Shown: piece after piece, positions 22,388 through 30,313 of the stretch
How positions within the stretch are numbered: the first letter of the stretch is position 1
Layout of the letters: every line of letters begins with the position of its first letter
Origin: an uncultured Porphyromonadaceae bacterium
GTDB taxonomy: Bacteria; Bacteroidota; Bacteroidia; Bacteroidales; UBA11471
Direction: 5' to 3'
DNA: 36,010 bases
NCBI GenBank assembly: GCA_900547555.1
Contig: URHG01000024.1
Span: 1-36,010, forward strand
Notes under the pieces: generated by a model
Databases searched by the model: none
What the model was told of the DNA's origin: nothing
What the model saw: the letters and a program-made list of their open reading frames with translations, nothing else
Made by a program: the position numbers and the translations under genes

Positions 22388-24441
22388 AAGAAGAATTGTA
22401 TATAAAAACACCTTCGGGCAAATGGGGAAAGGCGGATTTGTCGGAAAAGAGTAATATTATCTTGGCTTATAAAAACAATTTATTAGGTACAATCGGAACG
22501 ATAAAGTCCTCATACAGTTATACCGTATCTTTACCGAAAACGGCTAAAAACATGCAGATTTTCCAGCTCTGCAATCTCCCTTCGGTAAAGGTGATAAATG
22601 GGACGAAAATCATCGGAGAGCCGTTTCAAGTCCGTTACCGGAAAGAGGGTATCGATATACTGGGTGATGCCGTCGGGTTTCTCGACGGTGTAACCAAAGA
22701 GGCATTTGAAATAAGTCTGTCGTTCGGCTTTCTCGGCACTTTCAGCGATTGGATAGAAAACGAAAATAAGCTGAATGATTTAGGAGATTATAATACATTC
22801 GTACGCTATGACAACAATTTAACCGATTATCCCTCATCGGGGAATATCGACGATTTACCGGCTATATTCAAACCATATTACGATATAGGATTTAAGCCGA
22901 CCGTTTCTGGATTTGCTCCTTTACCATTTGTTAAAATATCATACCTTAATAAATTGATAGAAGATTCCTTGAACTGTAAATTTTCTTTTCCTGAAAATAT
23001 ATCGGAAAAATTGAAAACCCTTGCAGTAGCCCTAACTAATAAAGCTATTACTTCTAAAATAGCAGGAAAATCTATGTACATTGGTAGTGGATCTCCCATA
23101 ATAGAAGGATCGATCGATCCATTATACAAAGGATTTAGAATATCTCCTATTATGTGTGATAATTTTGTATTGGGAAATACCATAGAAGATGTTTTATCTG
23201 CCGAAAATGTTTTTATAGAATCCATTAGAGAAGGGGAAAAAGAATATAAAAATTTGAATATTTCAGCTACTGGGATAACTTCAAATGTAGACCAAAGATT
23301 GATGATTAGTTTTAGCGCGACGTTTACACGTACAACAAATAATGATGCTACTTTTTATGGTTCGGGTAATTTGTGGTTCTTAGAAATAGACGAAAAAGGA
23401 ATAGGGATTGTAAAAAAGACTGTTGGCATGACATACCAAGTTGGGAAAGAGGTGTCAATTTCTGCAACAATGGACCAATTTGAAATAGAGACAAAAGACG
23501 GTTATAAATATGCTTTTGTTCTTATATGCGAAACACCATATTCGGAAGACATATTCGCAAATTCAATAGATAATACTCATGGTAGTTTTCGTGTTTCTTC
23601 AATGGACTATGACGGTCTTTGTAGCATTGATTGTAATCTTGCAGAGGCACAAAGTGTTGGAATTATACCGTTTATTCCCCTTAAAGGTAATTTGCCGGAT
23701 ATTTCGCAGGTGGATTTTATCCAATCTTTATGCGATATGTTCGGTGTGTTCCCGGTCATCAATCCAGTACCGAAAAAAGATGATAATACAGGGAAAAGAA
23801 TTATTGAATTTGTATCGATTGATACTTTATTCAAAAATAAGGTGTCAAGGTATGTTTACGGTAAAAAGTTCAATGACTGGACGGATCGCCTCATTACCGA
23901 CCCAAACGATATAGAAATATCCTTCTCAAAAGACGGATATTATCAACGTAATTATTTACGTTATGCCAAAGATGATACGGTAACGGGAGACCATGACGGA
24001 TATTTCGATATTCCCGATAAATCGCTGGATAAAGAGGGGGAGTTAGTAGAAATGCCATTTTCAGCTTCTGACGGGAATAAAATAATCATATTGCAGGAAA
24101 ATAAGGATACTGACGGGAATATAAAATATACATTCGAGAGTTTTGAACCCCGCATAATGAGCATTATTAAACGGGCAGACGGCAAATGTGGATTAACCTT
24201 TGACGGTTTGGATTTCAAAACACTTTTGTCGAAGTATTACAGCCGTTATATAGAGTTGGTACAAGACATGTATTTGATTACCGTAACCGTCGAATTAAAC
24301 GCTTTGGACTTGAAAAATATCGATTATACCTACCCCGTTTATTTCAAGCAATTCAGACGATATTTCGGGATAGTAGATATACAAACCAGCTCAAACGACG
24401 ATAACTGCGAAGTAACGTTGTTAAGACTTTCTGCGGGATAG
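22384..24441 (+). CDS. Distal tail/baseplate protein (putative)
   Basis: A 685-aa structural protein directly after the tape measure, the usual place for distal tail and tail-tip proteins. It opens with a beta-rich domain (KSSYSYTVSLPKTAKNM, the phage Dit-like pattern) and ends with WTDRLITDPNDIEISFSKDGYYQRNYLRYAKDD and a closing beta domain. A stretch coding for about residues 180-420 is visibly more AT-rich than both ends, suggesting an exchanged middle domain, perhaps carbohydrate binding. Overlaps the tape-measure gene by ATGA. Confidence 0.65.
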   Translation: MKEELYIKTPSGKWGKADLSEKSNIILAYKNNLLGTIGTIKSSYSYTVSLPKTAKNMQIFQLCNLPSVKVINGTKIIGEPFQVRYRKEGIDILGDAVGFLDGVTKEAFEISLSFGFLGTFSDWIENENKLNDLGDYNTFVRYDNNLTDYPSSGNIDDLPAIFKPYYDIGFKPTVSGFAPLPFVKISYLNKLIEDSLNCKFSFPENISEKLKTLAVALTNKAITSKIAGKSMYIGSGSPIIEGSIDPLYKGFRISPIMCDNFVLGNTIEDVLSAENVFIESIREGEKEYKNLNISATGITSNVDQRLMISFSATFTRTTNNDATFYGSGNLWFLEIDEKGIGIVKKTVGMTYQVGKEVSISATMDQFEIETKDGYKYAFVLICETPYSEDIFANSIDNTHGSFRVSSMDYDGLCSIDCNLAEAQSVGIIPFIPLKGNLPDISQVDFIQSLCDMFGVFPVINPVPKKDDNTGKRIIEFVSIDTLFKNKVSRYVYGKKFNDWTDRLITDPNDIEISFSKDGYYQRNYLRYAKDDTVTGDHDGYFDIPDKSLDKEGELVEMPFSASDGNKIIILQENKDTDGNIKYTFESFEPRIMSIIKRADGKCGLTFDGLDFKTLLSKYYSRYIELVQDMYLITVTVELNALDLKNIDYTYPVYFKQFRRYFGIVDIQTSSNDDNCEVTLLRLSAG

Positions 24442-24464
24442 GATAGTTACTGATTCTACTTTTT

Positions 24465-24497
24465 AATGCGTGCCCTTTTTAAGGTACGCATTATTTT
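24465..24497 (+). terminator. Terminator ending the tail operon
   Basis: AATGCGTGCC (24465-24474) pairs with GGTACGCATT (24483-24492) over 10 bp with one G-U and an 8-nt loop, followed by ATTTTC. It separates the tail operon from the moron gene. Confidence 0.75.
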
Positions 24498-24498
24498 C

Positions 24499-24506
24499 TA
24501 TCTTTG
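24499..24506 (+). promoter_or_regulatory. Promoter -7 box of the moron gene
   Basis: TATCTTTG follows the tail terminator by seven bases, 38 nt before the ATG at 24544. No TTTG is seen at -33, the terminator hairpin covering that position. Confidence 0.5.
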
Positions 24507-24543
24507 TTGTGTGTAACAATATTTAAATTAGTTGTAAAATCGT

Positions 24544-25191
24544 ATGAAGAATCTCTCTTTAATTGCATTATTAATCATGATTTCTTTTAAAGTTAATGCA
24601 CAGATATATAAAAAAAGTCTTTCGATCGCAGATGTAATAAATGGTCGTTCTAACATTGAAGTGTATGATTATGTACAGAATAAAAAGGTCGATAAACAGG
24701 AATATATAGCCATGTATGGAAATAGATTTTATAAAGACATTTATAAAATCTCTAAATCGATGCGTTATTCTTCGGAGGAATCGAAGCGGAATTTTCAAGA
24801 GGCAATCGCAATGCGACAGCAAAAGATAGAGAATAATCGGGAGGAATGGGATCGGCTTCGGAATACCAATATGAGATATTTGCGAGCCGGAAAGTCATTG
24901 ATAACTCTATCGACCATATCGGCAGGCGTAACAATACCCATAATTCTAAAAAAACAGTCAGATGATGCAATAGGCATTGTTTCCGGCTCGAATTATGGGA
25001 ATTTGGAAAAGGTGAATAAACGATCCCGGAACATTGTAATAACGAGCGTTATTTGTGGAATCGGAGAACTTGTCGGCATAAGTTGCATAATTCGCTACCG
25101 CAATCACCGGGACGAGTACGACCCGCCATTCTATTTTACTCCCGCCCTGAATGAAGAAAGCATCGGATTCTCTTTTATGAAAACCTTTTGA
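24544..25191 (+). CDS. Exported/membrane accessory protein (moron), unknown function
   Basis: A 215-aa protein with a signal peptide (residues 1-19, ending VNA). A charged helical part follows (70-110) with KRNFQEAIAMRQQKIENNREEWDRLRN. Two membrane segments lie near 117-136 and 163-183, and the short tail DEYDPPFYFTPALNEESIGFSF follows. I do not recognise a family. The gene is AT-rich next to the tail genes and is framed by its own promoter and by terminators on both sides (24465 and 25198), so it can be expressed in the lysogen. Host-surface change or superinfection exclusion are possible roles. Confidence 0.7.
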   Translation: MKNLSLIALLIMISFKVNAQIYKKSLSIADVINGRSNIEVYDYVQNKKVDKQEYIAMYGNRFYKDIYKISKSMRYSSEESKRNFQEAIAMRQQKIENNREEWDRLRNTNMRYLRAGKSLITLSTISAGVTIPIILKKQSDDAIGIVSGSNYGNLEKVNKRSRNIVITSVICGIGELVGISCIIRYRNHRDEYDPPFYFTPALNEESIGFSFMKTF

Positions 25192-25197
25192 TAATTT

Positions 25198-25221
25198 CCT
25201 CGGCAATAGCCGGGGATTTTT
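25198..25221 (+). terminator. Terminator of the moron gene
   Basis: CCTCGGC (25198-25204) and GCCGGGG (25209-25215) form a 7-bp stem with one G-U and loop AATA, followed by ATTTTTA. Confidence 0.75.
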
Positions 25222-25373
25222 ATTTAGTCAAGTTTTCATGGCGTGGACTATTCCCAAAAGGAAAACAAATCGTATTTGCATAACCTCACCATTCTCCCGA
25301 CGTCGGCAAAATGGTATGGCCGTATCTATTTGCGTACCTCCCTCTATTTTTACTTATACGTCCGGTGTTAAAT

Positions 25374-25428
25374 GATATTAATTATTATATCATTTATCTG
25401 TATTATGTTTGATATTAATTTTAATATC
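25374..25428. promoter_or_regulatory. Two 18-bp operators in the hicAB promoter
   Basis: GATATTAATTATTATATC (25374-25391) and GATATTAATTTTAATATC (25411-25428) share the same 18-bp form, 37 bp apart centre to centre. The second is a perfect palindrome and occupies the spacer between the -33 and -7 boxes. The first is the core of a wider AAATGATAT/ATATCATTT inverted repeat (25370-25395). HicB is the likely ligand. Confidence 0.7.
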
Positions 25429-25438
25429 GTTATATTTG
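25408..25438 (+). promoter_or_regulatory. hicAB promoter
   Basis: TTTG (25408-25411), 19-bp spacer, TATATTTG (25431-25438). The start site should be near 25445, 20 nt before the HicA ATG at 25465. Confidence 0.75.
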
Positions 25439-25464
25439 TATTGTAATAATCAAGCAAAAACAGT

Positions 25465-25650
25465 ATGAAATACAAAGAACTCGAAAGGCTTGTAAAGAAA
25501 GCGGGTTGTTACGATACAGGCCGACAACAAGCCGGACACCCTTTGTGGTACAGCCCAAAGACGGGAAAAATGTTCCAGATGAGCAACCACGGATCGGAAG
25601 AAGTGGCAACCGGAACACTAAACAAGATTAAAAAGGCAGCGGGGATTTAA
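25465..25650 (+). CDS. hicA: HicA-type mRNA interferase toxin
   Basis: A 61-aa double-stranded RNA-binding-like toxin. The family pattern is visible: KELERLVKKAGCYDTGRQQAGHPLWYS at the N-terminus, then MSNHGSEEVATGTLNKIKKAAG, whose H42 in the NHGSEEV motif is the catalytic histidine position. HicA cleaves mRNA until bound by HicB. It is first in the operon, as usual for hicAB. Length is normal (about 60 aa). Confidence 0.9.
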   Translation: MKYKELERLVKKAGCYDTGRQQAGHPLWYSPKTGKMFQMSNHGSEEVATGTLNKIKKAAGI

Positions 25651-25690
25651 TCCCCCTGCTTCCACCATAAGATAAAAGGAGATAAAGGAA

Positions 25691-26101
25691 ATGGAAAAAA
25701 GAAAAGTTACCGCAGTGATAGAGCGCGCCGGAGACGGGACATACAGCATTTACATGGACGCCGATGACATGGGCTATCTTGTAACAGGGACGGGTAAGAC
25801 CGTCGATGAGGCCATGACGATGTTTAAGGGTGGTTATGACGATATGAGAAAATATCATGCGGAAGAAGGAAAAGACTTTGAAGAAGTGGATTTCGATTAC
25901 AAGTACGACATGGCATCATTTCTTTCTTACTACTCGAAGATACTTTCTCTCGCCGGCATGTCGCGCCTGACGGGAATAAATCAACAGCAGTTGAGCCATT
26001 ACGTTACAGGCAGGAGGAATCCCTCGGCAAAAACCATAGAGAAAATGCAGGCCGCCATACAACGTTTCGGCAAAGATTTAAGCACTGTACACTTTGTTTG
26101 A
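25691..26101 (+). CDS. hicB: HicB-type antitoxin with C-terminal HTH
   Basis: A 136-aa antitoxin. Residues 1-70 form the HicB partial RNase-H-like fold (VTAVIERAGDGTYSIYMDADDMGYLVTGTGKTVDEAMTMFKGGYDDM) that caps HicA. Residues 92-130 are an XRE-type HTH (SLAGMSRLTGINQQQLSHYVTGRRNPSAKTIEKMQAAI) for DNA binding, so this is the HTH-type HicB rather than the Arc-type. It should bind the two 18-bp operators upstream of hicA and repress its own operon. Confidence 0.9.
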   Translation: MEKRKVTAVIERAGDGTYSIYMDADDMGYLVTGTGKTVDEAMTMFKGGYDDMRKYHAEEGKDFEEVDFDYKYDMASFLSYYSKILSLAGMSRLTGINQQQLSHYVTGRRNPSAKTIEKMQAAIQRFGKDLSTVHFV

Positions 26102-26128
26102 TTATTACACGCCATCAAAGGCAGTGCC

Positions 26129-26158
26129 GGGCATACTCCTTCCGGGGTATGCCTTTTT
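26129..26158 (+). terminator. hicAB terminator
   Basis: A stem of about 10 bp: GGCATACTCC (26130-26139) with GGGGTATGCC (26144-26153), loop TTCC, one T-G pair, followed by TTTTTG (26154-26158). Confidence 0.8.
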
Positions 26159-26188
26159 GTCTTTATATGATAAAAAACCGGGAATAAA

Positions 26189-26219
26189 TTTGGAAAACAG
26201 ATAATTTTCTTTATCTTTG
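26189..26219 (+). promoter_or_regulatory. Promoter of the small HTH regulator gene
   Basis: TTTG (26189-26192), 19-bp spacer, TATCTTTG (26212-26219). The start site near 26226 gives an 86-nt leader that contains a terminator hairpin. Confidence 0.75.
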
Positions 26220-26248
26220 TGTCGTATTATTGGCTAACAAAGTGTATG

Positions 26249-26284
26249 TGCTTGCTTGATTGTGAAATCATGTGAGCATTTTTT
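26249..26284 (+). terminator. Leader terminator before the small HTH gene
   Basis: TGCTTGCTTGATT (26249-26261) pairs with AATCATGTGAGCA (26266-26278) over 13 positions with two G-U pairs and one T-T mismatch, closing a GTGA tetraloop. Six T follow at 26279-26284. It lies between the promoter and the ATG at 26312. Confidence 0.65.
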
Positions 26285-26311
26285 GTTTTTAAACGAGGTA
26301 AAAGAGAAGTT

Positions 26312-26539
26312 ATGAATGTGTATGAAGCAATGAGCGGTATAAGGCCGATGCTTGAAAAGTTGCAGAAATCAGGTGTCGACCTTTCGAATATAAAAAACAT
26401 CGACATGTACGAAGAATACAGGGAGATGAGCAAGGGCGGCGAGAAGAAGATGTACATCGTATCGTTTCTGGCCGAGAAATACAAAATGAGCGAAAAATCG
26501 GTTTCTCGTGCCATAAGAAGATTTTCTGTGATTTTATAA
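26312..26539 (+). CDS. Small HTH protein, putative late-gene regulator
   Basis: A 75-aa protein. The C-terminal half (FLAEKYKMSEKSVSRAIRRFSV, about 49-72) is a clear helix-turn-helix of the Mor/sigma-region-4-like 'K-M-S-E-x-S-V-x-R-A' type; the N-terminal half is helical (MYEEYREMSKGG). It is a lone regulator with its own promoter, leader terminator and downstream terminator, placed immediately before the head operon, so a role in switching on late genes is plausible. Family not identified. Confidence 0.65.
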   Translation: MNVYEAMSGIRPMLEKLQKSGVDLSNIKNIDMYEEYREMSKGGEKKMYIVSFLAEKYKMSEKSVSRAIRRFSVIL

Positions 26540-26565
26540 GGCTTTGAATTGTTATAGGTTTCAAG

Positions 26566-26599
26566 CGTGTCTGTGCGTGAGCATAGGCACGTTTTTTTT
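26566..26599 (+). terminator. Terminator of the small HTH gene
   Basis: CGTGTCTGTGC (26566-26576) pairs with GCATAGGCACG (26581-26591) over 11 bp with two G-U pairs and a GTGA tetraloop, followed by eight T (26592-26599). Confidence 0.85.
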
Positions 26600-26603
26600 G
26601 AAA

Positions 26604-26619
26604 GGACATTTAAGTGTCC
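26604..26619. promoter_or_regulatory. Inverted repeat upstream of the head-operon promoter
   Basis: GGACA-TTTAAG-TGTCC, a 5-bp inverted repeat around a TTAA-containing centre. It sits about 45 bp upstream of the -7 box at 26663 and just after the terminator of the HTH gene. A binding site for that protein is possible but unproven. Confidence 0.35.
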
Positions 26620-26662
26620 CCTTCTTTTGCTAATGAAATTTTCCCTCCCGTTCCTATCTGCC

Positions 26663-26670
26663 TACCTTTG
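26663..26670 (+). promoter_or_regulatory. -7 box of the head operon promoter
   Basis: TACCTTTG, 17 nt before the protease ATG at 26687. The nearest TTTG (26626-26629) is 33 bp away, too far for a -33 box, so the promoter may need an activator. Confidence 0.5.
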
Positions 26671-26686
26671 ATAAAATGCAAAAAAA

Positions 26687-27925
26687 ATGGCACGACTGAA
26701 AATATACGGAGATATAGTAGACAGCGAGGAAAATACCTTCATGCAGATGTGGGGCATCGACAACGGTGTTACCTTCCAATCGATAGATGAGTTCCTTTCC
26801 TCCATTTCCGAAGAAGACAAAACAATCGACATACACATACACTGCCGGGGTGGAAACGTAATCGAAGGCTGGGCGATATACGATGCCCTCCGGCACTCGG
26901 GCAAAGAGATTTCGGCCACCATAGACGGCGAATGTTCGTCAATGGCGACGATCGTTTTGTTGTCCGCACCCAAAGAACGTCGGAAAGCCTACACGAATGC
27001 CCACTTTTGTATTCATAATCCGTCGGCGACGACGTACAATCTCGATTGGCCGGGTTCTCTCACCGCCGACAACATCGAGAAAGGGGCAGTCCGGCTTTCA
27101 AAACAGGCGGAGCAATTACGTGCGGAGCAGGAGCGGATTCTCGACCTCTATGTGGAACGCACCGGGACGGACAGGGAAACGTTGCAGTCGGTGATGAACG
27201 AAGATGTCATTTATGGCATGGATAAAGCCCTTGAACTGGGCTTCATATCTGAAATCTTACCCCCGATCACGGCGATGAGGAAAACACCCAAAAACCAAAA
27301 CAATATGCACAACGACAAAGAAGAAGTAAAGGTCAAGCGGGGCATTCTCGACAGAATCCTTGCGAAAGCGGGCTTCAAAGCCCTTGAAGATGTAAAAATC
27401 GTGGACATGGTAGTAACAGCCGCCGACGGTACAGAGCTGACGATCGAACGGGAGAGCGGCGATCCGCAGGTAGGCGATGCGGCCAGCCCCGACGGTAGTT
27501 TCGTCATGGAAGACGGCACGACCATTGTCGTGGCCGACGGAGTGATTACGGAAATCATACCCCCGGTAGAAGCGAAAACAGACGCAGAATTTGCCGCATT
27601 GGAGGCAGAGATCGAAACGCTGAAAGCGGAAAACGAGCAACTGAAAGCCGATAAAGCCGCTTTGGAAGAACGTATTTCGGAATTGGAAAACCAACTCGGG
27701 GAAAGCGAAGCCAAAGCCAAGAACGAGGAAGAATCGGCCATTCTTGCCAAAGTAAAGAATGCGGGAGGTGAGGCATGGCTGGATAAGGTACTGGCCATGA
27801 AATCAACCTTCCACGCGAAGAACACCCGGACGCAGTTACGGACTGTCGAAACGGAAGATGAAAGCCCTGTACAGAAAGCAAGACGGGCATTGGAAGAAAA
27901 AATCGAAAACAGAAAAAAACAATAA
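26687..27925 (+). CDS. Head maturation protease (ClpP-like) fused to scaffold region
   Basis: A 412-aa protein with a ClpP/S14-type domain in residues 1-200: oxyanion segment CRGGNV (53-58), nucleophile S85 in GECSSMA (81-87) and base H110 in HFCIHNP (106-112). A linker follows, then an acidic region with a beta-type EDGTTIVVADGVI and a long coiled coil (about 295-345, LEAEIETLKAENEQLKADKAALEE). The protease plus coiled-coil scaffold in one chain, right before the capsid gene, is a known phage layout: the scaffold guides prohead assembly and is removed by the protease. It has its own promoter, so head genes form a separate operon. Confidence 0.88.
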   Translation: MARLKIYGDIVDSEENTFMQMWGIDNGVTFQSIDEFLSSISEEDKTIDIHIHCRGGNVIEGWAIYDALRHSGKEISATIDGECSSMATIVLLSAPKERRKAYTNAHFCIHNPSATTYNLDWPGSLTADNIEKGAVRLSKQAEQLRAEQERILDLYVERTGTDRETLQSVMNEDVIYGMDKALELGFISEILPPITAMRKTPKNQNNMHNDKEEVKVKRGILDRILAKAGFKALEDVKIVDMVVTAADGTELTIERESGDPQVGDAASPDGSFVMEDGTTIVVADGVITEIIPPVEAKTDAEFAALEAEIETLKAENEQLKADKAALEERISELENQLGESEAKAKNEEESAILAKVKNAGGEAWLDKVLAMKSTFHAKNTRTQLRTVETEDESPVQKARRALEEKIENRKKQ

Positions 27926-27944
27926 AAACAGGAGGAAAAAGAAT

Positions 27945-29012
27945 ATGAGTCAATTTGCAGGATTCACAGTAGATAACGGAGCGATAAAAGATTTGCGCGA
28001 GCTGCTTTTTGCGACGCTGTACAAAGATCCGGACCTGAATATTACCGCAACGCCGGTAACAGGGGTTATCAACGGTCAAAAACTGGGTTACATCGACCGT
28101 ATGGGTGATGTCGGGTTGAACAAGTGCGGTTGTAACCCGACATATAGCAACGTCGATATAACCGGAAGCGAGAAAGAATGGGAGCTGGGCTGCTGGCAAA
28201 TCGCCAAGCACATTTGTTACACGGAGTTGGAGAACACCATCGCCAAAAATTCACTGAACAAAGGCACGGACATCGCCAATCTCATAGGCACTCCTTACAT
28301 GGAGTTCTTGACCCCCCTTTTACAGAAAGCCATAACCGATATGTTTTGGCGTATTGTTTGGTTTGGCGACAAAGAGGCCAAGAATGTGGCCGAGGAAGAC
28401 GGCGGTAATATTACTACCGGTATAGATATAAACCTTTTTAATATGACCGACGGTTTGTTCAAACGCCTTTTCGGAATCATCGCCGACAATTCCGGCCAAA
28501 AGACGGCCATTGCCGCCAACGCACAAACCACAACGGCATTGCAGATGTCGAAGATTCGGGGAAAAGGGGTTGCTATGGGCATTATCGATAATCTTCTCGC
28601 CGATGCCGACGGTCGTATCTTTGACAAGCCCGATGCTTGCATCATGATGACAAACAGCCTGTTTAAAGCCCTTGTCGCCGATGTCCGCAATACGTTTATC
28701 GGCACGACCCTGACCTATCAACAACTGGCAGAAGGGGTCGTTATCTCCCAATACGACGGTCGTAAAATAATAGCATTGGATATTTGGGATCGCATGATCA
28801 AGCGTTTCGAGAACAACGGCACGAAGCTGAACAACCCGCACCGGGCTGTATTATGCTCTCCCTCGAACCTTTTCTATGGGACGGACGACACCGATATGAT
28901 TGCAGATTTAAGCGTTACCTTCAATGAAGAAACACGCTACAACAACATTTTCGCACAATCGAAAATCGGCACATTGATCGGCGAGGACGCTCTTGTACAA
29001 GTGGCTATATAA
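27945..29012 (+). CDS. Major capsid protein
   Basis: A 355-aa protein starting at 27945 (MSQFAGF), preceded by a strong Shine-Dalgarno AGGAGG. A longer frame from 27858 would overlap the protease gene and is rejected. Features fit an HK97-fold capsid of Bacteroidetes phages: an N-terminal arm, a middle with WQIAKHICYTELENTIAKNSLN, and a C-terminal NNPHRAVLCSPSNLFYGTDD ... FNEETRYNNIFAQSKIGTLIGEDALVQVAI close. It follows the protease/scaffold gene and should be the most abundant virion protein, which suits the unusually good ribosome site. No direct motif proof exists for the fold. Confidence 0.8.
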   Translation: MSQFAGFTVDNGAIKDLRELLFATLYKDPDLNITATPVTGVINGQKLGYIDRMGDVGLNKCGCNPTYSNVDITGSEKEWELGCWQIAKHICYTELENTIAKNSLNKGTDIANLIGTPYMEFLTPLLQKAITDMFWRIVWFGDKEAKNVAEEDGGNITTGIDINLFNMTDGLFKRLFGIIADNSGQKTAIAANAQTTTALQMSKIRGKGVAMGIIDNLLADADGRIFDKPDACIMMTNSLFKALVADVRNTFIGTTLTYQQLAEGVVISQYDGRKIIALDIWDRMIKRFENNGTKLNNPHRAVLCSPSNLFYGTDDTDMIADLSVTFNEETRYNNIFAQSKIGTLIGEDALVQVAI

Positions 29013-29056
29013 TCAATAAAAAATAATCAAATAAATAAAGAAAGGAAAAAAGTGTT

Positions 29057-29656
29057 ATGGAAACATGCGATTTCAGTATTTTAAAAGACATTATGTATAA
29101 CTGTGCCAAACCCGTATCGAAGGGTTTGCGCAATACCGGGTACATCTACAACTACGACGACATCGACTGGGACAAGGTAACCTACGATGAAACGACACCG
29201 AACATCATTACCGCCCTCCCGATGAAAGAGGGCAAGAAAGGCTACAAGATCGCCATACCGGGCAAGACCCCGTTCACCGGCACGACCACCTCGATGGCCG
29301 AGGGGACATACCGGAACAACTTTACCAAATCTGTTGCCGTCGTGATCCTCGATGCCGGTCCCGATGTCTCTCATAACATCATCGACCCTATGGCGAACGG
29401 GAAATTCCTTGTCGTGCTGGAAAACCAATATCAAGGCACGGACAAGAAGAACACGTTCCAAGTCTTCGGCGTGGAGCAGGGCTTGTCCGCCTCGGCGATC
29501 GAATCGGACAAATATTCGGACGACACGCAGGGCGGCACGTCCGTAACCTTGCAGGAGGCCGACGCTCCCACCTTCGCCTATTACCTTTTCGACACGGACA
29601 TCGCCGCCACGCGCGAGATGTTGGAATCCACCCTTACCGTATCGCCCGGGGAATAG
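29057..29656 (+). CDS. Virion structural protein (tail tube or head decoration candidate)
   Basis: A 199-aa soluble, beta-rich, acidic protein immediately after the capsid gene. Segments GYKIAIPGKTPFTGTTTSMAEG and NTFQVFGVEQGLSASAIESDKYSDDTQGG look like tail-tube-type proteins, where a globular domain is bound to a long loop. The position would equally allow a head-decoration protein. Not recognised with certainty. Confidence 0.5.
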   Translation: METCDFSILKDIMYNCAKPVSKGLRNTGYIYNYDDIDWDKVTYDETTPNIITALPMKEGKKGYKIAIPGKTPFTGTTTSMAEGTYRNNFTKSVAVVILDAGPDVSHNIIDPMANGKFLVVLENQYQGTDKKNTFQVFGVEQGLSASAIESDKYSDDTQGGTSVTLQEADAPTFAYYLFDTDIAATREMLESTLTVSPGE

Positions 29657-29659
29657 GCC

Positions 29660-30301
29660 ATGATGAGCTACGAAGAAGCGGTACGGGTCTTGGAGGAAAT
29701 GAGAAGCCGGTATCATTCCGGTTTCTCTTTCCGGGACAAGGAGGTCATTGAAAGACTGTATGAAACGGTTCTCTCGATGAAGTTCCGCAAAACCTCGTGT
29801 GCCGATTGTTATCGGGACGCATATCTGGAAGTGTATAACTATCTCAAAAAAACAGGCAAAATGGAAGAAAGAAAATACAAGCTCCGTCGCGGCGTGCTTT
29901 TGCGGCCCGAGTTCGGGTCTTCCGAGTTTTATTCGGCCAAGAGCATCACGGACGAAAAGGCGGAAGAACTGTTACAGAAGAATCCCGCGCTTATCGAATC
30001 CTTTGAATCGTACCCCTCTGACTGGAAGGAGCGCATCGACAAGAAGGTACGGGACGAGAACCGCATCGAGTTGAACGAGACCGGCAAACGTCTGTACATC
30101 GGGGACACCGTTTCGTTGTCCACGACCTCGTACCACAGCGTTGTGGAGAAATGGACGAGCAGCAACGCGAAAGTTGCGACGGTCGACGACAAAGGGGTCG
30201 TAACGGCGTTGTCGGAAGGGCGCAGCACGATCACGGCCACGACGACGGAGGGCAAGACGGGCCAGTGCGCGGTAACGGTCGTTTCCCGGAATAAAAAGTA
30301 G
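29660..30301 (+). CDS. Virion protein with C-terminal BIG2 Ig-like domain
   Basis: A 213-aa protein. The first 140 residues include a small Cys pair (CADC, near residue 47) and helical parts. Residues 145-210 are a BIG2-type immunoglobulin-like domain: LYIGDTVSLSTTS, then EKWTSSNAKVATVDDKGVVTALSEGRSTITATT, the canonical 'W-x-S-S-N-x-x-V-A-x-V' pattern. Phage Ig-like domains decorate virions and stick to mucus glycans. It lies between the major capsid and portal genes. It ends with a Gly-rich GKTGQCAVTVV strand. Start at 29660 or 29663. Confidence 0.82.
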   Translation: MMSYEEAVRVLEEMRSRYHSGFSFRDKEVIERLYETVLSMKFRKTSCADCYRDAYLEVYNYLKKTGKMEERKYKLRRGVLLRPEFGSSEFYSAKSITDEKAEELLQKNPALIESFESYPSDWKERIDKKVRDENRIELNETGKRLYIGDTVSLSTTSYHSVVEKWTSSNAKVATVDDKGVVTALSEGRSTITATTTEGKTGQCAVTVVSRNKK

Positions 30302-30313
30302 GAGGCGCATACG

